Made by a program: the position numbers and the translations under genes | Origin: Deltaproteobacteria bacterium | Lineage (GTDB): Bacteria; Desulfobacterota; Desulfobacteria; Desulfobacterales; B30-G6 | Reading direction: 5' to 3' | Assembly: GCA_003647375.1 (NCBI GenBank) | Contig: QMMS01000142.1 | Span: 1 to 10,582 of the forward strand | Length of the DNA: 10,582 nt | Notes under the pieces: model-generated | Told to the model about the DNA's origin: nothing | Seen by the model: only the letters and a program-made list of their open reading frames with translations | Database searches by the model: none | Shown here: positions 1 to 7,496 of the stretch, piece by piece | How positions within the stretch are numbered: the first letter of the stretch is position 1 | Layout of the letters: every line of letters starts with the position of its first letter

Positions 1-2
1 TG

Positions 3-1019
3 ATCGGCTGCTCTTTTCCGGAAGCTGAGCAGGGGCTCAATATCGGGCGGATTGCATCCCAGATGGCGGGTTTTCCCGTTGAGGTGACCGGCGCGACTGT
101 GAACCGGTTCTGTTCATCCGGTCTGGAAGCCATCGCACTGGCTGCGTTGAAAGTACAAGCAGGATGGGCGGATGTAACCATTGGCGGGGGGGTCGAATCC
201 ATGACATATGTTCCCATGGGCGGATCCATACCCCGGCCGCATCCAACGTTCGCCAAAACACAGTCAGAACTTTATATATCCATGGGGCTGACGGCCGAGA
301 ATGTGGCCAACCGATACAACGTCACCAGAGAACAGCAGGATGAATTTGCCGCCGGTTCACAGCAGAAGGCCGCAGCAGCACGAACAAACAAGTGGTTTAC
401 GGAAATCGTGCCGACACCGGCTGCTCGCTTTGTCCAGGAAAAAAACGGCACGTTCCGCAAGGAAACCTTTATCCAGGATCATGATGACGGCATTCGGGAC
501 TCGACAACGTCCGAGGGTCTCGCAAAGCTGAGACCGGCTTTTTCTGCTGACGGCTCTGTGACGGCCGGCAACTCGTCGCAGATGACGGACGGGGCTGCCG
601 TCACCATTCTGGTAAGCGAAGAAAAAGTCCAGGAACTGGGTTTGCGGCCGTTGGCAAAATTCCTCTGCTATACGACCGCAGGCTGCCACCCGGACGAAAT
701 GGGCGTCGGCCCCCTGGTGGCCATTCCCAAGCTACTCAAATTGGCCGGAATGGAAATAAGCGACATAGGGATTTTTGAAATCAATGAGGCCTTCGCCTCC
801 CAGGCGATCTACTGCACCCGGGAACTTGGCATAGACATGGACAAGGTGAACATTCACGGGGGAGCCATTGCCCTGGGCCACCCCCTGGGATGTACCGGTG
901 CCAAGCTATGTGCAACCCTCTTGACCAATATGCGGAAAAAAGGTGTTCGCTACGGCGTAGAATCCATGTGTATCGGCGGGGGTATGGGCGCTGCTGCACT
1001 GTTCGAGTTGTGCGAATAA
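3..1019 (+). CDS. 3-ketoacyl-CoA thiolase / acetyl-CoA acetyltransferase (5' end outside window)
   Basis: Thiolase that either condenses two acyl-CoA units or cleaves 3-ketoacyl-CoA with CoA, in the cytoplasm; it would serve beta-oxidation or short-chain acyl-CoA metabolism. The reading frame is open from the first bases of the window, so about 50-60 N-terminal residues are missing; 338 residues are visible out of the usual ~390-400. All three catalytic elements are present: the nucleophilic Cys in NRFCSSG (codon 111-113), the His in the GHPLGCTGA block (codon 879-881), and the acid/base Cys in CIGGGMGAA (codon 969-971). The NEAFASQA block before the His is also typical. The frame ends at TAA 1017-1019, followed by a weak terminator-like hairpin. 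Family assignment is secure; whether it acts mainly in degradation or synthesis cannot be read from the sequence, and the upstream neighbour that would help is not in view. Confidence 0.96.
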   Translation: MGCSFPEAEQGLNIGRIASQMAGFPVEVTGATVNRFCSSGLEAIALAALKVQAGWADVTIGGGVESMTYVPMGGSIPRPHPTFAKTQSELYISMGLTAENVANRYNVTREQQDEFAAGSQQKAAAARTNKWFTEIVPTPAARFVQEKNGTFRKETFIQDHDDGIRDSTTSEGLAKLRPAFSADGSVTAGNSSQMTDGAAVTILVSEEKVQELGLRPLAKFLCYTTAGCHPDEMGVGPLVAIPKLLKLAGMEISDIGIFEINEAFASQAIYCTRELGIDMDKVNIHGGAIALGHPLGCTGAKLCATLLTNMRKKGVRYGVESMCIGGGMGAAALFELCE

Positions 1020-1045
1020 AATTTCGTACCGAACTTTTATGAGAC

Positions 1046-1063
1046 GCGGCGTTGCCGCTTTTA
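1046..1063 (+). terminator. Weak rho-independent terminator after the thiolase gene
   Basis: A 5-bp all-GC stem (GCGGC 1046-1050 with GCCGC 1054-1058), a GTT loop and a following TTTTA run, 27 bases after the thiolase stop. The stem is short, so termination may be partial. Confidence 0.45.
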
Positions 1064-1133
1064 TACAAGGCGATAACACACTATGTCGCAATTTCTCAAT
1101 AAGTTGGGGTAACTCATGCTTTAAGAATACTCA

Positions 1134-1205
1134 CTGGATTCCTGCCTTCGCGGGAGTGACAGGCTCTCAGACCAAATTGTCATTCCCGCGAAAGCGGGAA
1201 TCCAG
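1134..1205. repeat. REP-like inverted repeat (GGATTCC...CGCGGGA type)
   Basis: Two 28-base arms, 1134-1161 and 1178-1205, are reverse complements at 25 of 28 positions and enclose a 16-base spacer. Each arm also contains its own small palindrome around TCGCGGGA / CCCGCGAAAGCGGG. From general knowledge, intergenic repeats containing CATTCCCGCGAAAGCGGGAATCCAG are scattered through many proteobacterial genomes. It could fold into a long hairpin in RNA and may act as an mRNA 3'-end stabiliser or a passive mobile unit; the function is inferred. Confidence 0.8.
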
Positions 1206-1241
1206 GCTCAATACACGGAGTTTTTGAGAAGCTACACTAGG

Positions 1242-1433
1242 TCGATGGGTGATCCCTGAGTGACAGTGAAACTGTCTGAGGTCTTTAGTGCCTGTTATGC
1301 CGAACAGTATGAGGATTATCTCAAGGTTCAGAATTCAGTTGTTAAATTGAAAATCAATTTTTAATTATGGCCCTGTTCGGCATTACAGTCACTTAAGAAC
1401 GAGTTTTTCACGGTCATTCAGGGATTATCGATC
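1242..1433. repeat. Large imperfect palindrome, MITE-like
   Basis: The left arm, about 1242-1307, and the right arm, about 1373-1433, are imperfect reverse complements around an AT-rich centre of roughly 65 bases. The best-matched blocks are the inner one (AGTGCCTGTTATGCCGAACAG, 1287-1307, pairs with 1373-1393 at 19 of 21 positions) and the outer one (ATCCCTGAGTGAC pairing with GTCATTCAGGGAT). There is no coding potential inside. The size, the palindromy and the lack of an ORF fit a miniature inverted-repeat element or a large structured RNA hairpin. No second copy is present in this window, so mobility is unproven. Confidence 0.6.
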
Positions 1434-1460
1434 GGCCGCAACACGCGTTTAATTGTATAT

Positions 1461-2123
1461 TTAGAGCTGCAGTTTTCGGGAAATATCCGGGTTAGCCGTA
1501 TCGGATACGATCTTAATTTTCATTAGCTCGTCACGCCCCTCAAGTTCTAGAAGGGCTTCTGGCGCAACTTCTCGGCCGTTCAAAAAAACAGATTGGATAG
1601 TCCCGGCTAAGCTGCTCGTCCGATCTGCAAAAAATGCCTGAATCGTTTCTCCTTTTAACCAGACACCCGCTTCCAGAAAAAATGGCCCCAGCTCCTTGAG
1701 GATCAGATTGAAAAGCTTCACCGTCACCCAGCCGGTCCTCCCGGCTTTGACGTCGCTGTCGTCTGGGTGAGAAATACTGCTGCGCATCCATCGGTACTTG
1801 CCTCCTTTCCTGAATGTTGCCCCCACAAGACCCGGCATGGCAGCCGAAAGCGCCAGAATAGAACCGTTTTTTACCACTGCCGTTGTGGGATCATCCACGG
1901 GCTTGCTGTTCAGAAAAAGGGTTTGAATCCGTTCATCGAAATAGGATTGATCCAGGCCGATCCGATCGCAAAGAAGAGCCTGCACCGATTCCCCGACCCG
2001 AATTTTGACCATAAAGCCCGCGTTCAGCAGACCCACGAATTTGGAACTCTCACCATCCGTAACAGTCATGACCAGGCCGGATTGTAGTTTGTCCCCTGGG
2101 GCGTTTTTATGGTTGGTGTTCAT
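1461..2123 (-). CDS. Conserved-looking hypothetical protein with two related halves
   Basis: I do not recognise a named family. The 220-residue product has no signal peptide or membrane segment and seems to contain an internal duplication: residues ~44-75 (GESVQALLCDR ... IQTLFLNSKPV) resemble residues ~158-186 (GETIQAFFADR ... IQSVFLNGREV). A glycine-rich linker at 95-118 contains MPGLVGATFRKGG, which looks strongly constrained. The second half opens with VTVKLFNLILKELG, faintly like the start of MoaD/ThiS beta-grasp proteins, but the C-terminus lacks the diagnostic GG. The AOR gene lies upstream on the same strand, and MoaD-like proteins often accompany such enzymes; that link is only inference. 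I chose ATG 2123 because GAAGG (2132-2136, antisense) sits 8 bases upstream; a TTG at 2138 would add five residues. Reality of the gene is likely; its function is unknown. Confidence 0.78.
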   Translation of the reverse strand: MNTNHKNAPGDKLQSGLVMTVTDGESSKFVGLLNAGFMVKIRVGESVQALLCDRIGLDQSYFDERIQTLFLNSKPVDDPTTAVVKNGSILALSAAMPGLVGATFRKGGKYRWMRSSISHPDDSDVKAGRTGWVTVKLFNLILKELGPFFLEAGVWLKGETIQAFFADRTSSLAGTIQSVFLNGREVAPEALLELEGRDELMKIKIVSDTANPDISRKLQL

Positions 2124-2188
2124 GGAAAAAGCCTTCAAGTATCTTCAAGGTCTTGTTTTGATCATTCGAATTTGGATCATTAGGTATT

Positions 2189-2227
2189 GCCCTTCGATTT
2201 TGCTCAGGGCGGTGAGTTAGTCGAACC
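2189..2227. repeat. Diverged TTCGA/TCGAA palindromic repeat unit
   Basis: An imperfect palindrome with TTCGA (2194-2198) opposite TCGAA (2221-2225) and CTCA opposite TGAG around a short GGGC centre. It resembles a degraded copy of the common proteobacterial intergenic palindrome of the form CTTCGACAAGCTCAGGGC...GAGC-GTCGAA. The flanking AT-rich DNA (2160-2188 and 2228-2262, with TTCGAATTTCG motifs) looks like a different repeat that this unit interrupts. Similarity to known repeats is from memory only. Confidence 0.45.
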
Positions 2228-2333
2228 GTTTAGGATTTCGAATTTCGTGCTTCGGATTTAAGTAACTAATGCCATCGGTATAGCCAAACATCTCTGATCT
2301 GGCCCAAAGGACCTGGTTTTAAATGACGGAGTT

Positions 2334-2364
2334 ATAAGGGGAGACAAGTTGCGTCTCCCCTTAT
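2334..2364 (-). terminator. Strong stem-loop terminator after the AOR gene
   Basis: A perfect 12-bp stem (ATAAGGGGAGAC 2334-2345 with GTCTCCCCTTAT 2353-2364) with a 7-base loop starts 29 bases beyond the AOR stop codon. A clear U-run is absent on the antisense side, so it could equally be a 3'-end stabilising hairpin; position and stem strength favour termination or 3'-end protection. Confidence 0.7.
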
Positions 2365-2393
2365 ATATTTCACACATTCTCCGGCAACAGATA

Positions 2394-4136
2394 TCAGAAG
2401 TTAAACACACTGTCCAGATCTTCATCGGTTACACCGAAGGTCACATTGTGTGGCGCAAGCGGTTCCGTCTTGAAGAAAGCGGGCAGCCGATCATCCTTGG
2501 ATGTAAACCCGGCGGCGGCATTGAATTCACGCTCTTTCTTCAGAATCGACTTGCCCAGATCAGACACATCGTCCGCTGTCAGCGGCTGTCCGCTGAAACC
2601 ACTTATTACATCGAGGAGTGCCTGGAATGTTTCTGCCTGGTCCAGAATGGCAAAAGCAATGAACAGGCACATGCCCGTGGCATCGATGGCAGCCGTGGCA
2701 ACCTGAAGATTCCGGGAAAGTTCCACCTGGCCCTCGGGCTTGGTTCCATCCACATTTCCGCCCACACCCAGGAGGTTTGCCGTGACGGAGTAACCCGCTG
2801 TGTGATCTGCGCCCATTGTGGTTGTTGCATAGGTAACGCCGATTCCCTGAACGGCTCTGGGGTCATAAGCCGGCATGGACTGCCGCTTGACAACCGGGAC
2901 CCGCTCCACACCAAAAACCTGGCCGGTCACCGCAGCACCGTTTCCCAGGATCCTCCCGAGGGGGGTGCCCTGACCGACTTCCTTGACGAGATTAATGGCG
3001 GCTTCGGCATCACCAAATTGGGCAACACCCCCTTCCATGGCAACCCCGATGGTAGCACCCATTTCGATGGTGTCCAGACCGAAGTCATCATCCATGCGGT
3101 CCAGTTCGGCAATGACATCCAGATCATCAATGCCGCAATTGCCGCCATGGGCCCAGACGGTTTCATACTCGGGCTGTTTGGTCAGGAAATTTCCGTTTTT
3201 ACCGTAAAATGTGCCCGAGCAGCGAATAACACACCCTTTGTGGCATCCGTGTGTGGCAGATCCTTCGCCACCTCTGGTGTTTTCCAATTCCGCCAGTGCC
3301 TCACCACCGATCTTGGATGCACCTGCAAACTGGCCGGTGGAAAAATTGTTGGTGGGATATCCGCCGGCTTCGTTGACAACGTTCGTCAGGACATTGGTGC
3401 CGTACGCCGGCAATCCTTCCCCTGTAACCGGATGCTTTTTCAATCCGGCAACGAATGCCTTGTTGGCTTCCTTGAATTTATCGGGGTCTGCGGGTTCACG
3501 TCTTGCCGTACCTTCGTCATCCACGACGATCGCCTTGAGGCCCTTGGACCCCATGACTGCGCCGACACCGCCCCGACCGGCATGCCGGGTCGGACGCTGT
3601 TCCATATCCGTAAAGGCAATGGATGCAGCCGACATCTTCATCTCCCCGGCAGGTCCAATGCTGATGCAGGCCACCTTGTCGCCGTATGCGGTCTTCATCT
3701 TTTCAACCAGATCGTAATTGCCAAGCATTTTCAAACCATTATCAGCCGCTATCGTTGCGCCATCCTTGTTGATAACCATTTTATATAGCGTGTCGTCTGC
3801 AGGGCGCCCCTCCAGAATAATGGCAGCATACCCGAGCCTTGCCAGCATCTGTGACGGCTGACCACCCGAGTTGGCCTCCTTGATGCCTCCGGTCAGCGGG
3901 CTTTTACATCCCACGGAAATACGACCGGACATGGCTGCTGCAGATCCACTGAGCATCCCGGGTGCGATCACGAGTTTATTTTCGGCTCCCAGGGGATGGC
4001 ACAATGGTGGCACTTCCTTTGCCACAACCGCCGATGTCATAGCCCGACCGCCCAATCCAGCGTAATCGCCCAGTGGTTCGACGATGACCTGGGGGCCACC
4101 ATCCTCTCCCATTTTTACTCTTAAGATTTTGTCCAT
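2394..4136 (-). CDS. Aldehyde ferredoxin oxidoreductase family tungsten enzyme
   Basis: A 580-residue AOR-family oxidoreductase, expected to hold a tungsten (or molybdenum) bis-pyranopterin and one [4Fe-4S] cluster and to interconvert aldehydes or acyl substrates with carboxylates using low-potential electrons in the cytoplasm. The N-terminal pterin-binding domain has the GLGGRAM loop (27-33) and the SGRISVGCKSPLTGG stretch (70-84). The cluster ligands are C298, C302 and C306 (GCHKGCVIRCSG) with C490 in DATGMC, so spacing is CX3CX3C rather than the CX2CX3C of the archaeal archetype; this resembles the YdhV-type branch as I remember it. PEYE (322-325) and GADH (442-445) match the active-site region. 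Length is close to family norm and intact. The start ATG has a strong AAGGAGG ribosome binding site (4143-4149) six bases upstream. No adjacent ferredoxin-like subunit gene is visible. The exact substrate is unknown. Confidence 0.95.
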   Translation of the reverse strand: MDKILRVKMGEDGGPQVIVEPLGDYAGLGGRAMTSAVVAKEVPPLCHPLGAENKLVIAPGMLSGSAAAMSGRISVGCKSPLTGGIKEANSGGQPSQMLARLGYAAIILEGRPADDTLYKMVINKDGATIAADNGLKMLGNYDLVEKMKTAYGDKVACISIGPAGEMKMSAASIAFTDMEQRPTRHAGRGGVGAVMGSKGLKAIVVDDEGTARREPADPDKFKEANKAFVAGLKKHPVTGEGLPAYGTNVLTNVVNEAGGYPTNNFSTGQFAGASKIGGEALAELENTRGGEGSATHGCHKGCVIRCSGTFYGKNGNFLTKQPEYETVWAHGGNCGIDDLDVIAELDRMDDDFGLDTIEMGATIGVAMEGGVAQFGDAEAAINLVKEVGQGTPLGRILGNGAAVTGQVFGVERVPVVKRQSMPAYDPRAVQGIGVTYATTTMGADHTAGYSVTANLLGVGGNVDGTKPEGQVELSRNLQVATAAIDATGMCLFIAFAILDQAETFQALLDVISGFSGQPLTADDVSDLGKSILKKEREFNAAAGFTSKDDRLPAFFKTEPLAPHNVTFGVTDEDLDSVFNF

Positions 4137-4142
4137 CGGTTG

Positions 4143-4149
4143 CCTCCTT
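4143..4149 (-). promoter_or_regulatory. Strong ribosome binding site of the AOR gene
   Basis: Antisense AAGGAGG is a full match to the anti-16S consensus, six bases before ATG 4136-4134. It fixes the start of the AOR gene and suggests high translation. Confidence 0.85.
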
Positions 4150-4401
4150 TTTGGTTGTTTTTGTATGTTAGCCGATTCGTGAACGTTGGTATAGAAAAAG
4201 GAATTCTATATTTTGAAGATCTCAGTCTTGACTCCATTTACCACTGAAATAAGAAGATCACATCCATACTGTGGGCAGATAAATCTATCTTCTGTAATTA
4301 TGAGTATTGCCTGGTAATGTCAAGGAAAACCAGGAATTCCTAAGCATCTCGATTGGGCCATTGTATCCTGGGATGCTGCTGTCCGCTGATGGCCGTCACC
4401 C

Positions 4402-4442
4402 ACCCTCGAACCCTTGTATCACCCTTGGACCCTCGAACCCTT
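4402..4442. repeat. Short direct repeat, ACCCTCGAACCCTT x2
   Basis: Two identical 14-base copies at 4402-4415 and 4429-4442 are separated by 13 bases that contain a related ACCCTTGG motif, giving a heptamer-like texture. It lies just past the stop of the 659-residue protein gene. It may be a slippage-generated remnant or part of a dispersed repeat. Confidence 0.6.
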
Positions 4443-4444
4443 CA

Positions 4445-6424
4445 TTAGGATACCCGCTCGGCCTGATTTTTGAGATCGGTCTGTGCCACCTTCACGAAGG
4501 TTTTCAGATCGACAGTCTGTTCCGCATCAAAGGGTGTAACGATCGCCACAAAGTTGATATCGAACGGAATTTCATTTACCATCATCTCGTGGGACCTCAA
4601 TAATTTCGAAATTCTCTCCAGGGCGATCTTGGCATTGTCGCCGATGGTCATGGGTAGAATCACCACCACCATTTTGGCACCCAACATCCCCACGAGATCG
4701 GTTTCCCTAACAATATCCGTCAGGGCACCGACAAACACTGCGATAATGTCTTCCGGTGTGACGCTGCCCGGCCCTGCAGCTTCTTTAGGAACCGCCTTCA
4801 CCACAGTAAAGGAAAGAATCGAAAAGGGAGTATCGTAGCGCTTGGTTCTTAAAATCTCCTTTTCCAGCACAAAGAGAGTGCTGCCCCGGTTTAGACTACC
4901 CAGTGGGGTGAGTTTCGATTTTTCTTTCTCTTTTTTGTCCGGTTTGGTCATAATGCTGGACTTGAGATGACGGATGCTATCCTCCATCCGTTCGGTCAAA
5001 CGCTCCTCCATTTTTTTCAGAACATCGACGTCGATATCCTTACGGCTGAGTTTGTCTACCAGTTCTGTGCGGATTTGTGAGAAAATGCTGTTGACCTTGT
5101 CCCCGGTAACATCACCGGTCTCTTTCATGGCTTCCAGGGTAAGCTCGGTGCCGGCCCGTTCGATATAATCCACCAGGAGATCGGACAAAATACGATCGTC
5201 CTGACCACTCTTACGTATCTCGGCTGCGAGGTAGATGAGCTCTGCGGTCTCCTGAGGATTCTTGACGATTTCCTGAATCAGGTCCTCCCCTTCCAGACCA
5301 ATGGCCTCGGCGCTTTGTTCGAGAACACGGGTCAGTTCATCGCTCTGAAGTTCATTTTTCAATTCCTGAACAAATTGAAGGTAGTCCGTCATGGGCATCC
5401 CGGCATCCAGAAGCGCCCGCTTGAGTTTCGGTATGATCCGCTGCAGCTCCGCCGTATCCGTTGTGATCCGCAGGACAATCTGTGCCAGGCGCTTGATTGA
5501 TACCGCTCCTTGGTTGTACTCCTCTGTAATCAGTCGGATCAGGACACTGTCCGTGACCTCGTCCACCTCACGGTCGATAATCTGCTGATCGAGATAGACC
5601 ACACCTTGGGCCTTCTGCGCCTCGATACCCTGAATCAGCTTGCGTTTCAGTTTAAAAATATCTTCCGCCAGATCGATAACGTTGACATCGGTCTTGCTTG
5701 CGATAACCACGTCGACATCTTCCTGAAAACGGTTCAGGCTTTGCACCAGGGCGGTTCCCGGCTGAACGCTTCCGTCTTCAACATTCCTGGCCGCTGCCAG
5801 GTCTTCTTCGATGAGCATCTGAGAAAACTCGGTGGGTCCCTGCATCAAGTTTTGAACCGAAATCTTCTTCTGGGCCTCTTCCGAAAGGATATCGGCCGCC
5901 AAAATAGCAACTAAGTCTTCCATGGCCGAAGCTCCAGACCCCTCCCCTGCAACCTGGCTGCTTTTAACCACCTGCTCATCGGTTTTAATTTTCTGGTAGA
6001 CAAAATAGTTAACCAGAATGTTATCCAAACCCTTTTCCTGCATGGCCTTTTTCATAGCATCCGCGTTTGGATATCGATTGAGATCCGTCAGAATCTCCAT
6101 GAACTGGGTCATATCCGCCAGGGTTATACCGACCTCGAAGGCCAACGACTGAATATCGGTTTTCTTGAAATGGGCTGTCAACCGATTGGCATTGATACGG
6201 GAATCAAGCACTTCATCTTCAATGACCAGTTGTTCCTGGTGAAGTGACAAGACAATGGTGGAGCGATTCTTAAAACCTTCCTGAAACGACTCGTATACCC
6301 GTTCCAACGAGCCGAGAACCGACTTGTGGTAAACATTGTACATGCCAATCTGGTTAAACAACAGATTGAAATTTCTGCCGATGGTTTCCGAGAGTTGTTT
6401 TGGGAGACTTGCTTTATCCATCAT
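4445..6424 (-). CDS. Helical signalling protein with degenerate C-terminal GGDEF domain
   Basis: A 659-residue protein, mostly alpha-helical and without membrane segments. Residues ~1-115 have an amphipathic helical pattern (GMYNVYHKSVLGSLERV, then LVIEDEVL) like the N-terminal module seen on some deltaproteobacterial HD/GGDEF/HEAT signalling proteins; this is remembered similarity. Residues ~160-490 are charged helices and possible coiled coil. Residues ~506-655 align with a GGDEF fold: LGSLNRGS for the usual LTGLxNRR entry, KRYDTPFSILSF for RxxxPxSLLxxD, and LVGMLGAKMVVVILP for ARLGGDEFAVLLP. The signature is GAKMV (582-586) and the metal-binding Asp is T540, so cyclase activity is very unlikely. 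The start ATG 6424 follows GAAGGG (6430-6435) by 5 bases; a second ATG follows directly. It lies 37 bases after the Ser/Thr kinase gene, hence the same operon, and may be a kinase substrate or scaffold. Confidence 0.85.
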   Translation of the reverse strand: MMDKASLPKQLSETIGRNFNLLFNQIGMYNVYHKSVLGSLERVYESFQEGFKNRSTIVLSLHQEQLVIEDEVLDSRINANRLTAHFKKTDIQSLAFEVGITLADMTQFMEILTDLNRYPNADAMKKAMQEKGLDNILVNYFVYQKIKTDEQVVKSSQVAGEGSGASAMEDLVAILAADILSEEAQKKISVQNLMQGPTEFSQMLIEEDLAAARNVEDGSVQPGTALVQSLNRFQEDVDVVIASKTDVNVIDLAEDIFKLKRKLIQGIEAQKAQGVVYLDQQIIDREVDEVTDSVLIRLITEEYNQGAVSIKRLAQIVLRITTDTAELQRIIPKLKRALLDAGMPMTDYLQFVQELKNELQSDELTRVLEQSAEAIGLEGEDLIQEIVKNPQETAELIYLAAEIRKSGQDDRILSDLLVDYIERAGTELTLEAMKETGDVTGDKVNSIFSQIRTELVDKLSRKDIDVDVLKKMEERLTERMEDSIRHLKSSIMTKPDKKEKEKSKLTPLGSLNRGSTLFVLEKEILRTKRYDTPFSILSFTVVKAVPKEAAGPGSVTPEDIIAVFVGALTDIVRETDLVGMLGAKMVVVILPMTIGDNAKIALERISKLLRSHEMMVNEIPFDINFVAIVTPFDAEQTVDLKTFVKVAQTDLKNQAERVS

Positions 6425-6461
6425 TATATCCCTTCATGATATAGCGGCTAAAGACGTTTTC

Positions 6462-7385
6462 CTATTTTTCCAGCCGGGCTGACGCCATTTGGCCCTTCAG
6501 GTGATTCTTACGGTACCACTTCAAGGCACGAATAAGTTCGGAACATGTGGAAAAACGCTTCTCCGGATCATATGTCATGGCCTTTCCGATAATCCGGTCT
6601 ATGCTTTCATGCAGATGGACATTGAGTTGTGACGGCTTTTTTAGAAAAATACCCCTGGGGTCTTTCTGCTTGTGAGCCAGGAGTTCCATCATCGAGGGAT
6701 AGCGCGCGAACGGCAGTTTCTCCACCACCATTTGAAACAGCATCACCCCCACAGCATAGATATCCGCGCGTCCGTCCACGTCTGTCGTGGCAATCTGTTC
6801 GGGCGCCATGTAGAGCGGGGTGCCCAGAATGAGCTCCTTTCCCAATTCATCTCCCCTGACAAATCTGGCTGTTCCAAAATCTGAAATCAGGGGTCGCCGC
6901 GTATGCGCCTCAATCAAAATGTTGGGTGGCTTGATATCGCGGTGGACAACCCCCTGTTCGTGTGCATAACCGAGTGCTTCCAGGACATGGATAATCACAT
7001 TGAAAGTCGGCACCAGCGGCAAAACCCTCCTGGACGGAATTAAATTTTTCTTGGCCTTGGTAATATAAGCCAGCAGGTCTTTTCCCTGAACCAACTGCAT
7101 GCTCATGAAGAGAAACTCGTCAGTTTCCCCCACTTCGTAAATCGGCACAATATTCGGGTGGGAGAGTATGGCCGCCGCTTCGGCTTCCTGCTGAAACCTT
7201 TCGGCGGCAGACTGCGTCATGAGTGCCTTGGGTAAAACTTTCACGGCGATCTTACGCTTCAGGGTTCGCTGGTATCCTTCAAACACCACAGCCATACTCC
7301 CTCGGCCAAGCTCCTTCAAAACCGTGGAAGTTCCGATGTCCATCCCGTAATACTTCTTCGCGTCAACTGATTTTATCGTCATCAT
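6462..7385 (-). CDS. Cytoplasmic Hanks-type Ser/Thr protein kinase
   Basis: A 307-residue protein consisting almost only of a eukaryotic-like kinase domain; it phosphorylates Ser/Thr on partner proteins using ATP. All key residues are present: glycine loop LGRGSMAVV (26-34), VAIK-type lysine K49 in AVKV, alphaC glutamate near E67, catalytic loop HRDIKPPN (148-155; D150, N155), DFG (169-171), activation segment ending GTPLYMAPE (188-196), and DIYAVGVMLFQM (208-219). HRD makes it an RD kinase, probably activated by activation-loop autophosphorylation. There is no transmembrane helix, PASTA or other sensor domain, unlike many PknB-type enzymes, so it probably receives input from a partner such as the dead-GGDEF protein encoded 37 bases downstream. 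ATG 7385 lacks a clear ribosome binding site; a second ATG follows at 7382 and an internal ATG lies at residue 15. Confidence 0.95.
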   Translation of the reverse strand: MMTIKSVDAKKYYGMDIGTSTVLKELGRGSMAVVFEGYQRTLKRKIAVKVLPKALMTQSAAERFQQEAEAAAILSHPNIVPIYEVGETDEFLFMSMQLVQGKDLLAYITKAKKNLIPSRRVLPLVPTFNVIIHVLEALGYAHEQGVVHRDIKPPNILIEAHTRRPLISDFGTARFVRGDELGKELILGTPLYMAPEQIATTDVDGRADIYAVGVMLFQMVVEKLPFARYPSMMELLAHKQKDPRGIFLKKPSQLNVHLHESIDRIIGKAMTYDPEKRFSTCSELIRALKWYRKNHLKGQMASARLEK

Positions 7386-7425
7386 TTTGATTAGACTGAT
7401 AGGCTATTCGAAATTTAAGGTATGA

Positions 7426-7453
7426 ATAGTATTGTTTAACACAGAACTGTAAA
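7426..7453 (-). promoter_or_regulatory. Possible sigma-70-type promoter of the kinase operon
   Basis: Antisense TTTACA (7453-7448) and TACTAT (7431-7426) are separated by 16 bases, which would start transcription near 7419 and leave a leader of about 35 bases before ATG 7385. The -35 box is good, the -10 box matches at 4 of 6 positions. Assigned by eye only. Confidence 0.33.
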
Positions 7454-7496
7454 CTATTTCAATGGCTTTTCCTTGAACCGCAACAGCGAGCGCATT

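Larger units (their letters stand above)
1020..1460. other. Gene-free interval between thiolase and the 220-residue hypothetical gene
   Basis: This 441-base stretch separates convergent genes and is largely made of two unrelated palindromic repeats plus a small terminator hairpin (each listed separately). I see no credible coding frame with a ribosome binding site on either strand. Confidence 0.7.
2139..2393. other. Spacer between AOR 3' end and the hypothetical gene
   Basis: This is 255 bases with no credible gene. It holds AT-rich repeat-like DNA, the palindromic unit at 2189-2227 and the terminator-like hairpin at 2334-2364. The hairpin suggests that the AOR gene and the downstream hypothetical gene are separate transcription units although they point the same way. 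Confidence 0.6.
4137..4444. other. AOR leader and upstream intergenic region
   Basis: This 308-base stretch must contain the AOR promoter (antisense). It holds an AT-rich inverted repeat, TATAGAA (4190-4196) with TTCTATA (4204-4210) and a 7-base loop, which could be an operator or part of a promoter, but I see no convincing -35/-10 pair. Near its right end are two copies of ACCCTCGAACCCTT (4402-4415 and 4429-4442). I see no gene here; a 98-residue plus-strand frame beginning at 4307 overlaps the real antisense gene and lacks a ribosome binding site. Confidence 0.6.

Noticed and set aside
2349..3788. 479-codon plus-strand open frame
   Set aside because: It is antisense to the well-supported AOR gene, shows no family features and has no ribosome binding site.
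4402..4442. Possible CRISPR-like repeat/spacer
   Set aside because: Only two 14-base copies with a 13-base gap; too short and too few.
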